This document shows positions 23,180-36,057 of a DNA stretch of 64,000 nt, piece after piece. Made by a program: the position numbers and the translations under genes. How positions within the stretch are numbered: position 1 is the first letter of the stretch; the number at the start of each line of letters is the position of its first letter. The stretch covers positions 61,684,817-61,748,816 of the forward strand of contig JAHLJT010008756.1 in the NCBI GenBank assembly GCA_031308135.1, in the 5' to 3' direction. The stretch is from Acheta domesticus (taxonomy: Eukaryota > Arthropoda > Insecta > Orthoptera > Gryllidae). The notes below the pieces were generated by a model that worked only from the letters and a program-made list of their open reading frames with translations, was not told the DNA's origin and ran no database searches.

Positions 23180-23956
23180 TTTCCGTGTGATGTAGAAAAT
23201 GGCCGCCCGGGAGAAATAACTTGAGAACCGAGCGGCAATGCGTTCATGCTCCCTTTAGGAGGTTTTAATGGGGTTGCAGGTGAAGTAGCAACCGCTAGGG
23301 CATACGCTGAATGCAAAAGAGGTTGATGCGAGAAAGACTCGACGATTCGGAAGAGGCAAGGCGACTTCCGCATTGATGCATTTAAGATGAAGAAAAAGAG
23401 AGGAATAGAGAGGCGGGTGGATGGAAGTGTGCAGTCACATTTGACGGTGACAGCGAGAGCTCAACTCTCGCAGAAGGCATGCTGAACTAATCAAAAGTGA
23501 TTACATTATTCTCACCGACCATTGCAATTATCGTCCGCGCTTCTTTTGCTACCTCTCCCATGTGATCTATTTTGCCTATTATGTAGGCACGTCCGACAAA
23601 ATTGGTCAAATTGAAAGAAGAAAATAGTCGTTAAATACGTAATATAAAATATATAATACAAAAAGGTAACACATAATACAAAATTAAATGTAAATACGCG
23701 ATAAACAATGTCTTTCCCCAAATTTTCAAGCGGTCTGGTTGCTATTTTTTAATATCGAAAATAAAAGGATGCTACAAAAGTATTTCGGAAAATTGCCTGC
23801 GATCCACCTGCAGACCAAGACGTATTCTAACGGTGAATAATAATCATATAAGAATGGAAAATATAGAAAGCAGAAAATAATCCAGGAGGCGAGATTCACA
23901 TTGTCGAAAATATTGAGGAATGCTAGTTTATGTCGCACAATCCCGATTACGATCAT
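23180..23956. other. spacer, nothing recognised
   Basis: Mixed then AT-rich DNA with short frames only. Confidence 0.4.
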
Positions 23957-24102
23957 AAGGCGCCGTCCATAAATTACTTAACGTAAATTTCGAGTATTTC
24001 CAATACAACCTCCCCTCTTGTAACGCCCTTCCCTATCTCTATGTAACGCTGCCTCAGACCACCTCATTCCATTTAGCGTTACGTAATTTATGGATGATCC
24101 CT
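23957..24102. mobile_element. MITE with CCGTCCATAAATTAC-type TIRs
   Basis: The left end GGCGCCGTCCATAAATTACT is mirrored by the right end TTACGTAATTTATGGATGAT followed by CCCT. The TIRs share CCATAAATTACNTAACG. The element is about 145 bp. Similar ends (GGGNCCGTCCATAAATTACGTAA) are, from memory, common in insect genomes as short non-autonomous elements. The flanking target duplication is not obvious. Confidence 0.65.
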
Positions 24103-24249
24103 AAAAGAAATGGGGGAAAACAAAATTTAATATCTTAACTACGAAATTTTGATTTTCCTGTTTACTAACCAGCTGTTAGGCCTAGACTTTATAACTATGG
24201 TTTAATAACAACATCGTAGGAAAAACCTTGAACGAACTTTCCTTTTCAC

Positions 24250-24720
24250 TACTTGGCGTTCCCCGAACGTGGGAGGCAAAGCGGAACAAAGGTCCTTGAG
24301 CACGATGCACGATCGAGCTGCCCTCTTCGCCCTGCCCCCATCCTTTCCGTCCCGTCGCAGGTCCGCGCGCGTCAGAGCGGAAGCAACGCGCCTGTGACCG
24401 AACGGCGAGCGCCGCTGACCCTGACCTATCCCCTCCCCTCACTCCCCGCTCGCGTCCCACTTCCCGTCGCGCCCCGCCAGCCGCGCCGCGCCGCTTCGGT
24501 CACTGCACCGCGGACGCGCGCCCGGCGCACACGGACTACACAGACCGCACAGGCGACGGTGGCGCCGCCGCCGCCGCTCGGCGACCGGAACGGCGGGGTT
24601 GGAGGACAGAGCAGAGCAGGGCAGGGCAGGGCAGGGCCACGCGGGGGGCAGGCGAGCTGTAGGCGGGCAATGAAAAGAGTGGAAAACGAAGGAGGGGGCA
24701 GGCAACGAAGCAGGGTGTGA
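24250..24720. promoter_or_regulatory. CpG island
   Basis: About 470 bp rich in CpG and GC in an AT-rich background, with GCCGCC, CGCGCG and GGGCGG-type words. Open frames occur on both strands through lack of stops in GC-rich DNA. It could be the promoter or first exon of a gene, but no start codon context, splice donor or conserved peptide decides it. A pentamer repeat GGGCA is present near 24618-24635. Confidence 0.35.
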
Positions 24721-24777
24721 GTGACGATGGAGAGGAGTGGCGACGTGAAAGGAGCGAGGCTACGTGAACTGAGAGAC

Positions 24778-24948
24778 ACAATGGGAAGGGAGACACGATG
24801 GGAAGGGAGACACGATGGGAAGGGAGACACGATGGGAAGGGAGACACGATGGGAAGGGAGACACGATGGGAAGGGAGACACGATGGGATGGGAGACACGA
24901 TGAGAAGAGAGACACGATGAGAAGGGAGACGCGATGGGAAGGGAAACT
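24778..24948. repeat. 17-bp minisatellite
   Basis: About ten tandem copies of GGGAAGGGAGACACGAT, with the last copies varied (GAGAAGAGAGACACGAT and similar). Purine-rich on the plus strand. The frames of 60-245 codons crossing it are repeat artefacts. Confidence 0.95.
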
Positions 24949-26230
24949 ATGGGGGTGCGAGGAACAAAGTGGCTGGGAGGAAGGGCGGTCAAGAAGCTTA
25001 GTGAGAGACACGTTAAGTGGTGGCAAAAGGGGTGGTTTGTGTTTGGGGAGAAATCATACGGGAACAGGAAATCAGAGGCGAATGGGCAGGGTATGCTATG
25101 TGTAGTGTGAGCTCGGGAAGTTTGAAGGAGTTGAAAGGGCCAATGTGGGGAGCAGAAAATCACAGGGCAGTGTGGAAGAGAGGCGGGCAGAAAAGAAATG
25201 GGAGTGAAGGCGTGTAGAAAGTGGTGGCGACGAAAGGAGGTTGCAGGGCAGAGTTAAGCAAGTGATCGTGCGAGAGTCCGGCGAGGGAGGGAGGGCATGG
25301 AAAGGGGTGTCCTCTGACGACAGCCACATCAAAGCGTAGCGTAACCTGGTCCGGAGGTCGTAGGCTTCGGAAATGACCAACCGATGTGCCTTGAAGCGGG
25401 CAGCAATCTGGCCGTCGAGAGAACCCACTCCGTTTGCACTCGAGCGGGAGTGGAAAGTTTAAAAGTTGACCCGTGGTTGCGATAGGAGTTTGGGATATTA
25501 ACCTAAATGTGTAAGTGTCCTTCGAGCGATAGGGATAGCGAAGTCGTAGATTACAAAGAAACTCAAAAGAAAAATGAACAATGTTGAAAATCATTTCTCA
25601 CGGGCGTTGTTCTATAACCTATTCTAGCTTTTGGAAAAATATCGGGAGTAGTAGTAAAATGCATAGTTTTGTTTTGGAATTGCGAAATGAATATTTCAAA
25701 TGTGGAGAAAAATATTACAAAAAATACTGTAAAGGTAGCATATAAAATAATATTAAAAATTTATTATTAAATCCTATAATTTGGGTAGACAGATAATTAA
25801 AATAATGCGAGCATTGTCTAAAATGTGGAATCTCATTACTGTGGAATGCAATGTTCTAACATCTGCAATAGAGTTGTCTTGCATAACGTACGCAACTCTC
25901 AGAGCCATAGGAATGTGCACGTGGGGCCCTAAAAATTACGAAAGGACCCACGTTACCCAACATTATAAAATATTTTATTTCCGTAAATATAATAATTCCA
26001 GATTTTCCCCTTTTTTAGCTGGCTGGGTAATTAGAACACAATATTTGGAGGAAAAGTCTTTGAATCATCTAACAACTCTAATTACTTAAACATCAAATCA
26101 ATGAATTTATTACGTGTATTTGCATCATTAAATTTATAATTTGAACATCATTTTAAAATGTTTATTCATTTAAAGGAAAAATGACATAATAAAAATAGCT
26201 TAAAGGAAAAGGAGGCCTAGAGGGGCCAAA
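24949..26230. other. GC-moderate then AT-rich spacer
   Basis: G-rich to about 25450, then AT-rich. A 144-codon minus frame ends in the G-rich part and lacks known motifs. Not called. Confidence 0.35.
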
Positions 26231-27230
26231 AATGTTCTTGGCCCCTCTCTCGTTAATGTTGTGCATGCTTTCCGCGCAGCGCCACTGCAGTCAGCCGTGC
26301 GCACGCCCAAAGGCTTCGCTCGCGAGAACTTTATTGCCGTGGTCAGTACCGCTTCCGCGGCAGCGGCCGGGGCAACGCCCTCTGAGCAGCGTCCTTCCTC
26401 CTCGGCGCGTTGCCCGGAGCGCCTCGCATTCCGCGAGCTCTATCGTCCGCTGCTCCACCCCACCCCACCCCTCTGAACAACATCCCGCTCGACCCCTCAC
26501 AACCAGACTTTGCCCGCTCCTCTCCCCCATCCTTTCCCACTCTACCCCACCCTTCCCTGCGACGCTACTCACAACCACGCCTTTCCCGCTCCACTCCACC
26601 CTGCCCCGCCCCGCTCCTCTCACCCGTCCTTCCCCGTTCCACTCCATCTTTCCCGTCCCCGCTCTACCTCAAACTACCCTGCCTCGTTCCACACAACCAC
26701 GCCCATCCCGCTATACTCCACCCTACCCTGCCCCTCTCCTCTCCACTCCACTCCACTCCTTCGTGCTTCCCAGCTCTACTCCACCCTTCCCCGCCCCACT
26801 CTACCCCACTCTGCCCTGTTCCCTACAACCACGCCTATCCCGCTATACTCCACCCTCCTCCTCATTCCGTCCTTCCCTGCTCTACTCAACCTGCCCCGCC
26901 ACGCTCTTCACCAACCCGCCCTGGCCCAACCACCACCGCGTCCTGCACCACACCTCACCGCCTCGCCATGTTCCTCTTCTCCCTTTGCACCCCGCTCCTC
27001 TCCGCCCGCTCCTCGTGGCCGTGTTTCTCTCGGCACCGCTCCGCGCAGCAATAAACGCATAAAACGAACCATCGCCGCCCCGGGCCCTCCATCAAGGCTT
27101 CGCTCGTCCCTCCAATTTTTTTCCCCACTCGCTTCAAAACGCCGCCGCTCCGCCGAGCGAGCCGTGCGCTGTTTATGCATATTCTATTCCAGCTGAGTGG
27201 CTCGCTTCGGACACGTGTGCGCGGTCTAGC
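26230..27230. other. CpG-rich island and 0.6-kb pyrimidine-rich tract
   Basis: 26240-26460 is a CpG-rich block. 26460-26930 is almost entirely C/T on the plus strand, made of degenerate CCACTCCACCCTGCCCC- and TTCCCGC-type repeats with no fixed period, so long frames (228-276 codons) stay open in all plus frames. 26930-27200 is GC-rich again. The frames read as Pro/Ser/Thr/His-rich peptide without domains. A promoter region with an expanded polypyrimidine tract is possible. Confidence 0.4.
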
Positions 27231-30200
27231 GCTCGTTTGTTTTTTTCCTTCGGGTATTTTTAAACTTTTGGTTCGTATGTAGCACTCGGTTTTAGGAAAG
27301 AACTCGTCCGGTTGGGGACAACGACTCTTCCTCACAGCAATAATTGCCTATTTTCATTACACAGTGAGCTTGATGTAAAATTAATACAATACTTGCATAT
27401 GGCGACGCATGCAGCTATTTTACGATAACGTGGAAAATAAAGAAAACAAATGCACTTTAATTCTATTTTAAGTCGAGTGGAACAGCATCCTTGATCAACT
27501 TAGTTGACAATAGGTGATAATTCACGTATCTAAATTAACGATTTCCATAGCGCGCAGAACTTGAAAGAAAACTACGCAACCTCCAATCATGAAAGAGTTG
27601 TCTACGGTTTCTTTAGATACCCAGGAAAATCCTAAAACATCTGTATTACTAAATTCTGATGCGTGCAGCAATTGAAGCAAAAATATTCAGCTTTCCTTCA
27701 TGCGATACGTATCTATGGTTTCATTACATATCCAGGAACTCGAAAAAAAAGGGTCTAATCTGTCTGAAAAATGCAATATTTGATTGCGTTATTTCGCCTA
27801 TTCTCACATTGCGCACACCGACTGAATTCTCAAGTTTAGTGCGTCACCCAATACGATACAGCTGGTGTCATGTGATAGCAAGGCTCAGAGGAAGAAGGTG
27901 TCCTCTATTAAATGCGTGTTGTGTTAAACAACATCAATCTTTTTTAAGTATTTGGTATGCAAAAACCTATTATACTGCTTTGTGTACTATCCTATGCTGC
28001 TGGCGCATCCGTAATCCTGCTTTTGTCAAAGATTTTAATGTATTGCAGTGTTAAAAGAGTATTTTATTTCGTCTTGAGCAATGTGCGTGCTACTTTTTGG
28101 AAAACCATTTAGTTTTGTTTTGTTCCGCAGCATTTTTGCTGCTACGAGCCAATAGTTTGAAACTAAATAGTTCGAGAATTCCAACGAATACATCCAGTGT
28201 TTATTTCAATATAAGGTTTTAAATGTATAATTTTGAATTTCAGCACCACCATTATTTGCACTTTTTTTTTAATTTTATCACCACTATTATTTTTTTCATG
28301 CAATCATTCCCCATTTCGTGCAATGACAACAAAACTGAAAAAAGCACAGCCCCAGCACTTGTTAGTAAATATTCTTGAAATGAATACGAATCATTCTACA
28401 TTAAATTTACCGACCACGCCTCCCCTTAATTTTTTACATGAATACGTATAAAAATAATTAAACACATGACTCGACAAACAATCCTGACTACTCATGAATT
28501 TCTGTTTTGCTCCTGCATTTGCTCTACTAAGAAACAAATAGTGGCCTTCTTCAGGTCAAATGCCATGTTTGTTTCACGTAGATACTTCAGTTCGAACCCA
28601 ATCAATTATCGCAGCAGCAACACACATGATCTCGCCCATACTGTACTCTTTCTTCTCCAATCTATTGCCATTTTCGACCTTCCGGTCGATAGGACCCGCG
28701 AAAGAACCTTGGGCTAAAGTGCGTTTGCCTTTGTTGGAGACAAGTGATACGAAAGGTGATTATGAAAATCATAAAAAGGCGTTTTTTTTGTAAGCATTAA
28801 AAAAAATCTAATACATAACTGAAATAACATAATTCCTGGGATACATTGTCTTTCGGTTCCCACAATTTAAGACGCTTTTTTTTCAGTTTACAGTTTAAAT
28901 GCTGAGAAGAATTATGTAAAACCTCTTATGCAAAAGTCTAATTAATTTTCCTCTTAATTAATGACATTTTCATTTATTCATTAGCGCCTTTCAGACTAAT
29001 TACAAATAAATGTTTAATTTAAAATAATTTTTAATTAAATTTTTTAAACGTTTCGCGATGAGTATTTTAGTCATTATTCTCATCAGAATCTCAGTATTAG
29101 GATTTTTCTTTCCTGAAACACAGATCACCAATAAAAGCACATGAAACTAATTAATCAAGATGCTTTCTGCGTCATCTTTTCGATGACAGCATCGAGTTTC
29201 TAAAAAAATTCGTAGGTCACTTCTATTCAAAACAGAAGAGAATAAGAAACATTGAATTTCTCACAACGAAAATACATAGGCTTTCCGAAGTTAAAATAAA
29301 AATTACCTTGAGAATCTTCCTCATTAAGAGCTCTTCAACTTGTCATCAGCCAGTTATTGTACTCACCTGGAAACAAAGAGAATTGTTATCAATATACATT
29401 TACAAACCAGTAACAAAGGTCAACATCCTTGTGTACCATTAACGTTCATACATCCGTCCGTAACTCACAATGGTCTACTTCCGGTCCATCAATCGAGACA
29501 AATGAGGTATTTCTACGCGTCTGTCACCTGGAGATGAACTAATATTTTTTTGCGCGAATCCGTACAGACGTTTCTAAAAATTTGCTCTAAAATACTTGTT
29601 GTGGGCTCTTTTAAACGACTAAACCCCATTTTGGTCGATTATGGCACCCGCAGGGGTCATTCGAATCCTCTTGACAGGTCAATTCAATTGCCACAATTCT
29701 TAGTGTTTACTCTCGTATTCTCAGGAAGAATTACTGAAAAACATATGTTTTTGATGGTTTCAATGCACCAACGAGAACATTGGTGACCGACAATAATTAA
29801 ATTTAATTTTGGTAAAATTGATAGCTAAATCTGCTGATGAAGTGAAGCACGATTTTTTAATAGTATTTTTATCGATATTTTCTTCATGAATCGTACTATT
29901 ATTGAGGATAGAGGAGTCAGGCAACTTTATTTTTAAAATTTATTTTTGATATGAATTTGCATAGTACAAATAAAAAAAGTCAACCTGAAAGTACCGGAGG
30001 CGTCAGGCTATGCCAGTTACAAGTAAAATACAGAGGCAAGGTTTGCAATCACGTCAGCTACGTAATTACCCTACATACGTACAATCACGCAAAAAAAGAT
30101 TCAAAGAGTTAGTTTTTGGCACTCTCCACACCAAAATTAAAAACATTCTTGTTTATCCCAATGTACTGCACAACGAACAGCAACAATACAGTTCAAAATA

Positions 30201-31442
30201 ATAAAAATATATTTTATAAGACGAATGCTTAAGACTGAGAGACGGTACTTGTAAGTGCCTCTTATCTTTTACGTAGTGAGAAAGTCTGCATTCTCAAAAG
30301 GAATTTGCGAGGGCAAAGGGGAAGGACATTACGTTAATTCCAACAGTACACACATCACGTCAGATGGCTACTCTTTTCCATTGCACTGCAACACTCTGAA
30401 GTACATTAAGATTTCAAAGTGTTCGTCTGCTGGAGCTACTCTCAAAGAGATTGTACTCTAAGGGAAACATTGCTGCAATATGGCTCATTTCCTCAGAATA
30501 TTTAAGATGCCCCTTTTCTTCTTCGTTTGACTGTCTACTTTTGATCCGTTAATGCCTTTTAAGGCTGTTGATAATTATTCATGAATGAGCTTGTCATCTA
30601 TTATATCGCTTCTTGGAATGCCATGAATAATTAATGTACAATTCGTGTTTTGAACTGATAATATAATTTCCACCTCCCGTGTAAATAATCAAATGTGTGT
30701 GACATTGGGTTTAAAATTCAATATTCTCAATTTTATTCACTACGGTCGTATTTATTTCATTAATATTATTTACTTCATTTGCGTACGAGAGATTCGCTTC
30801 ATATTTATTACAAATAGCAAACTTTACGTCATACAATTTCACAGAACGACGAGTCAAGGACGACTATTTACCGATTTACTTATAATTTGTTAGCCCACGG
30901 GACGCTGAAACGCTGTTTATTGGACTTGCTTTTTTAACATTCCCTGCACCGTCTACGCTCCCCTTCGGACGATAAACGTTTTTTAAAAATAGTTTCTTTC
31001 AACCTTTCTACATACACAACTATCAATTTTGATAAATGCTAATATAGAGATACGTCAATGCGCATACATTTAGACTGACGTCCATTCATACTTTGATTCA
31101 AAGAGTGCTTGGATTTTATTTCAGGATGATGCAATATGCGCTAATAAAGTCATTTGTTTTTTTTTCCTCGACTATGAATTTCTCTTTGTACCAACCTAGT
31201 GAAAAATAAAAATGCAATGACAGAGAAACCAGATTGTAAACTCGTACTATAAAAACCTCCCAAATTACGCTCATAAAGCACACAATCTACACTACAAAAG
31301 GAAAATGGCGTAAACAACATTAACGGTAGCATTGTCTCCGTTAGCAGTAAAAGTAAACATTCTTCCTTTATGTGCTTTCATCGACTAAAACAACGTACAG
31401 GCAGATTATGATATAAATGTTTCAGAGAAGCTTGAGATATGA
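27231..31442. other. AT-rich DNA, nothing recognised
   Basis: About 4.2 kb. The longest frame is 131 codons at 27659-28054 with no recognisable motif. No paired repeats were found. Confidence 0.4.
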
Positions 31443-33534
31443 GGTCGCAGCAGAGGCGGGATTCGGGGGGGGCAAGGGGGGGCAACTGCCCCCCCCCCAA
31501 TGTTGGGACATATTTTAAAATATATATTTAGACATTGCATTCAAGTTTATGTAAAAAAGATTTACTTTTTCTGTATTTTCAGAAGAATTTTAATAATAAT
31601 TAAGGGAATAATAATTTTATTAAGCTAAGATAATACCATACTGCTTAAATAAATTGGCAAACTTTAGTTCAATATTATAAAACCCGCGGGATAATGTTCA
31701 GCGTTACTGTGAATATCCCGTTTAAAAAAAAACATCCTTGAATTATATTTTACTTTTAAATGATATTTACTTAGAAATTAAACAGTTTCATGCGTAAAAT
31801 CATGATAGGTTTGACATCTTGTACTTCCTACTCAGTTTCGAACTTACGCGAAAGAGAGAACGAAGTCTCTGTTCTTTCGGAGCCCTCAATGCATCCACAG
31901 TACGTGTTCTTTCGGCACTGTAGATCAGTGGGGTCAGAGGCGGGCTTTCTCACGCCACGACACTCACTCACTCACTCACACACACACACACACCCCACAT
32001 AAATCAGCCCAGTTTATCGGAATGACCAACCTCACAGGCGTTGAAAGAGGTGTCAGGAAACAGTGGGCGGCTTGCGGTACGATTCATTATAATCGGTACT
32101 ATTCACACGTAATTCGTTTAATTCACACTTGTGAAGAGAAATGTCTTGTAAATGGCGTGGAAAGTTGATTCTTAGTATTTTTCTTATAGACCAAAATAAA
32201 TACTCTATTATTAATAATAAAATTAAAAATGTCTTAACGACAGCTGTGAGTGACAGGGTCAAAAGAGAGCAAAATAAATCAGTAGTTAATTATAATAAGC
32301 CTGTTGTCCACCCATTTGGTTCTCTCATTTTTGAATTGTTTTTGCGGGCTGTGAAATAAATGTTTGTCCAACATGAATGCGGACCACTGTCCTAGTCCTC
32401 AGTCAGAGGGCTTTCGGTATAGGTGACGATGACATCTCCGGGACGTCATAAGAATAAGAGCTCAGTTGAGTTCTTGCAGTACTGGCGAACGCACGAGCTT
32501 TTATTATAGTGAAACGAGCCAGATGAAGAAAGTAAGAAGAGTTCAGCTCTTGTATCTGACAGGTGAGAAATTAATGTTTGTTCATCGCCTTTAGTTCAAA
32601 TTAGAATTTAATCAATAGCTGATGAATAATACAAGTGTTATTGTTTACTGAAGGAAATGTGACTTTACCAGACGACAATCTCATAGATACTTTGTTCTCC
32701 TAAAAGTTATAGCAAAATAGCAAACTTCGGTGGCCATTGACTCACGTAATTTTAGTATCCCCTGGGTAATCGAGAGAATAACATCTCTTCGTTAATGACG
32801 ACAGAGGAGTGTCAAATAATACGTTAATCTGCTTTGCAGTCTACCCAGAAAAACAGATCACGCTAGGCCACTGATAATAACTTCCCTTCTCTGTTATTAT
32901 AAATGGGAATCTGTTGTTTTAATCTAATGTCGGTTGTATTATTATAACAAAAAGGTTTTTATAACAAAATCGTTTTTTGGTTCTTTTTTGGACAACAGAG
33001 CAACTTTTACTACGATAATTTAAAAAAAGGTTTGTTATTGGTATGAATCGTTAAAGTTAGTGCATGGTAAAGTTCGGCAAACTGACAGTGTTGTCCACTT
33101 TCCAGAATGTCGAATGTTTTTATCTCGTCGATTTAACATTGCATAGCTAATATTTATGTACTTCAATGCACGCAATTTGTATGTCATTAAAACTGTAAAT
33201 TTTAATTACAATTCAAATACTTCAATCATTTAATTCTAATACTTAACACTGATCATTATTTGTAATGAAAATTATTTGATCGTCACTTTCCTTAAATAAT
33301 TTAATTTCAATATTCAATTTTATAATTAACATGTGAAAAATTGCTACATTCATGTAATTATTTTATTCAGAAACAAGAACAAAATAGTGAAAGCAAAATT
33401 TTTACATATGTTTTGTCAAAAAATATATTAATGTGTAAAGTTTAAGTGTACCGTCACACAAAATTTGACATTAATAATTATATATCTTTATTCGATTCTA
33501 ATAACTAGACCGCGGGATTTCATGGAATTGCATG

Positions 33535-33695
33535 TCTGTTTTTTGTTATTTGTTAACTGTGACGTTATGGTGACTGTGAAGATGAAATGATATGGTGATG
33601 GGGGTGAAAGGACGAATAGAAATGCAACCATGCCCAAGGCGGGAGTCGAACCCGCGATCCTTAGGTGCGAGATCGCTAGGAACTACCGGCGTATA
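33535..33695 (-). mobile_element. SINE-B, 5'-truncated copy
   Basis: On the minus strand GCGATCTCGCACCTAAGGAT, then GCGGGTTCGACTCCCGCC (intact B box), GGGCATGGTTGCATTT, TTCACCCCCATCACCAT and TCATTTCATCTTCACAGT align closely with 41463-41575. The A-box half of the head is absent. An A-rich end AACAAATAACAAAAAACAGA follows. It lies inside the 3.9-kb hAT-type element. Confidence 0.8.
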
Positions 33696-33974
33696 TTACA
33701 GGTTTTTGTCTAGAAGTGGGTCGAAGTCAGTTATTTTTGTGTATTTCTCTTTCGAAAGAAACGTGAATTGGGCCAAGACAATACCAACATAATATTTCCG
33801 ATAATATTTTGATAACATTGTCCATTTGTTCTCTCGCTTAATATATTTTCGTTTATTAAAATGGAATATATTTACTTTTATTAAACGTCTTTTGTACTAC
33901 AGTGTAAATCAGGGTTCATCAAAAAGACGAGAGCAAAGGGCCGTCGGCATTGCCGACTCGGCAACAGCCGGACC

Positions 33975-34557
33975 TCCGTCAAGCTGCAACCCCCACTTGT
34001 CAGAAATTCAAAATTAACTAGCTTATAACTTTGAACTAATTATATACTAATTTTGTACCAAAATAAAAAAAATGTACTAAACTATAAACCAATAAAAAAC
34101 GACATTCGAAAGTGGGGGTGCTAGCTTGACGTCAACCTACAACCCCCACTTTTCAGAAATTCAAAATCACCTAACCCATTGTTGTCTACTAATTATGTAC
34201 TAATTTTGTACCACAATTAAAAATTTTGTACTCACCTATAAACAATTAAAAAACGGTTGCAAAAGATACACTTTTTGCAAATATTGACGAATTTTTTAAA
34301 TCCCCTTGGAGTCACACTTCGAAGTTGAAATGTATACAGCGGTTTGCTACTATAGTGACCTTTAAAGAGTATTTGTTTCAAAAATTTATCTGGTCCCCCA
34401 ACGGAGATAATGCAATCGAAAAACAGAAAAAATTGCGTGTGTCATGAAACAAAAGTGCCTGCCAAGCCACCCACACTAGTCACAAATTCAAATCCAACTA
34501 GCCAATTATTATCTGCTATTTGTCTACTAATTTTTTACCACAACAAATAATTTTGTA
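33975..34557 (+). repeat. three diverged copies of an AT-rich unit
   Basis: The block CAACCCCCACTTGTCAGAAA...ACTAATTTTGTACCA recurs at about 33985, 34138 and 34470, each followed by TACTAATTTTNTACCACAA and TTTTGTACTC-type sequence. It runs directly into the F2 body at 34558. It may be the 5' part of the F2 relative carried by the hAT-type element, or an independent local amplification. Confidence 0.6.
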
Positions 34558-35312
34558 CTCCGCCCGTCTGTCCGTCTGTGAACACTGCTTGCGCCTAAAC
34601 CATACGTACGATTTCTTTCAAAATGGATATTCCACGGTCGATCTTGTTCTAGTCGAAGCTTTGAGATTTTGAAAGCGATTCTTCAAAATTTGGAGGTACT
34701 TTTTATGAGGTCCCCCGGGGATTTTCAAAATTTTCTCAAAAACGGCTCCAATTTGTTTCTTTAAATTTCTTGTATGAATAAAGTAAAATACACTTATTAA
34801 CATGGCATAGGTCCGATTCTCACGAATAACTGAATTTTCGAAAATTGTGGAAGTTTGAATTGTTTTCGGCGTCTTTCTCCAACTACAAAATTGAAGATAG
34901 AGATTTTCCTTCAAATAAAATTTGTTCTGCATATTGAGTTCTTTCATAAAGGTCATGTAAATGTTTTTCAAAATTTTAGTAGTTTTCGTGCAATATGTGC
35001 ACTTTTAAAAAATTACATAAACAATATTTTCTCAAAAACGGCTTCAAATTTTTTCTTTAAACTTTTGGTAGGGATAGTGGTAAATATACTCTATCAAGTG
35101 ACATAAAAGCCATATTGCTCTATAGATTGTTTTTTTTCCAAAAATTACAAATATGTAAATTTTTTCACATATTTCTCACGTCGATAATATTTACATTACC
35201 GGCGATTTTTTCACATTACTATATTTTCAATTACATGTGCTTTAAATAATGTCAAGTAAAGTTTCTCGAAAACACAACCGTTTTCTGTGAAAGTAGCTCA
35301 AAATTTGCCCCC
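34558..35312 (+). mobile_element. F2 repeat, truncated copy inside hAT-type element
   Basis: CCGCCCGTCTGTCCGTCTGT, then TTGCGCCTAAACC, GTCGAAGCTTTG, GAGGTCCCCCGGGGATTTTC and GGCGTCTTTCTCCAACTACA match 57690-58450 closely and in order. Homology stops at AGTAGCTCAAA (35305-35312), about 30 bp before the hAT terminus. The equivalent sequence in 57490-59790 continues for over 1 kb. Confidence 0.8.
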
Positions 35313-35349
35313 CCAATAAAAGATCCGAAATCCCGCCCCTGGGTCGCAG

Positions 35350-36012
35350 TATTATGTAATTAACGGTCACGTATGCTATTATACACCCTGTGTATTGGAA
35401 GGAATAGCATCGCCTTTACTTTACCATGAACAAATTGCTCCAGTCTCTGAATCAGTATTTTCTATCAATCCCAGGTTACGGTTAAGCAACTTATGTTACG
35501 GTTTGATTTCAGGACGGTCCCCTGCGGCAAAGTAATTTCTCCACCTTGCCACTAGCTTGCAACAGTTATTTCGTGAGAATGAAATAGCTCTGTTGAATTC
35601 AAACCGGTTTACATGTCACTAATTACATCATTCTGTCTTTTTTACAAGCAAGCACTACTTTCTTTTATGCTTGTTTGTTACAATATCGCATTCCCTACAT
35701 ATGAGTCCACGATAAATATCTTTTGTCATCGCCCTCACCCCAAATAAGTTTGGCATGCGATATTTTAAAGCGACCACCCTCAAAAATAGCTACTGTACGT
35801 AAGAGTCGCAACGCAAGGCTGAGCTAATAACATAGTAGCTGAGGACAGCTGTGACGCCAATGCCAGTGCAGTGTGTGTGTTGAAGTGCCAAGATGTAACA
35901 AAGCCACCTGAAGGCAGAATGTCGCAGAAATGCAGGAAAGAACTTCAAAAATCCTGTCATGGTCGGATTTTGCTCAACATTAATTCAAGATAATTGAACA
36001 ACGGCATGTCAG

Positions 36013-36057
<45 letters not shown>

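Larger units (their letters stand above)
31451..35341. mobile_element. 3.9-kb hAT-type element, non-coding, composite
   Basis: The left end CAGAGGCGGGATTCGG and the right end CCGAAATCCCGCCCCTG are inverted repeats (one substitution, one indel). The 8-bp sequence GGTCGCAG flanks both sides exactly, at 31443-31450 and 35342-35349. CAG-start TIRs plus an 8-bp duplication are the signature of hAT transposons. Just inside the left end is a G-run/C-run hairpin at 31464-31498. No transposase (no DDE/RW or C-terminal dimerisation motif) is visible in the 3.9 kb, so it depended on a helper. Internal content: a (CA)n run at 31961-31996, a SINE-B copy, a triplicated AT-rich unit and a truncated F2 copy. 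Confidence 0.8.

Noticed and set aside
26232..27196. Pro/Ser/Thr-rich frames of 214-276 codons
   Set aside because: Three plus frames are open together in a pyrimidine-rich tract; no domain and no start preference.
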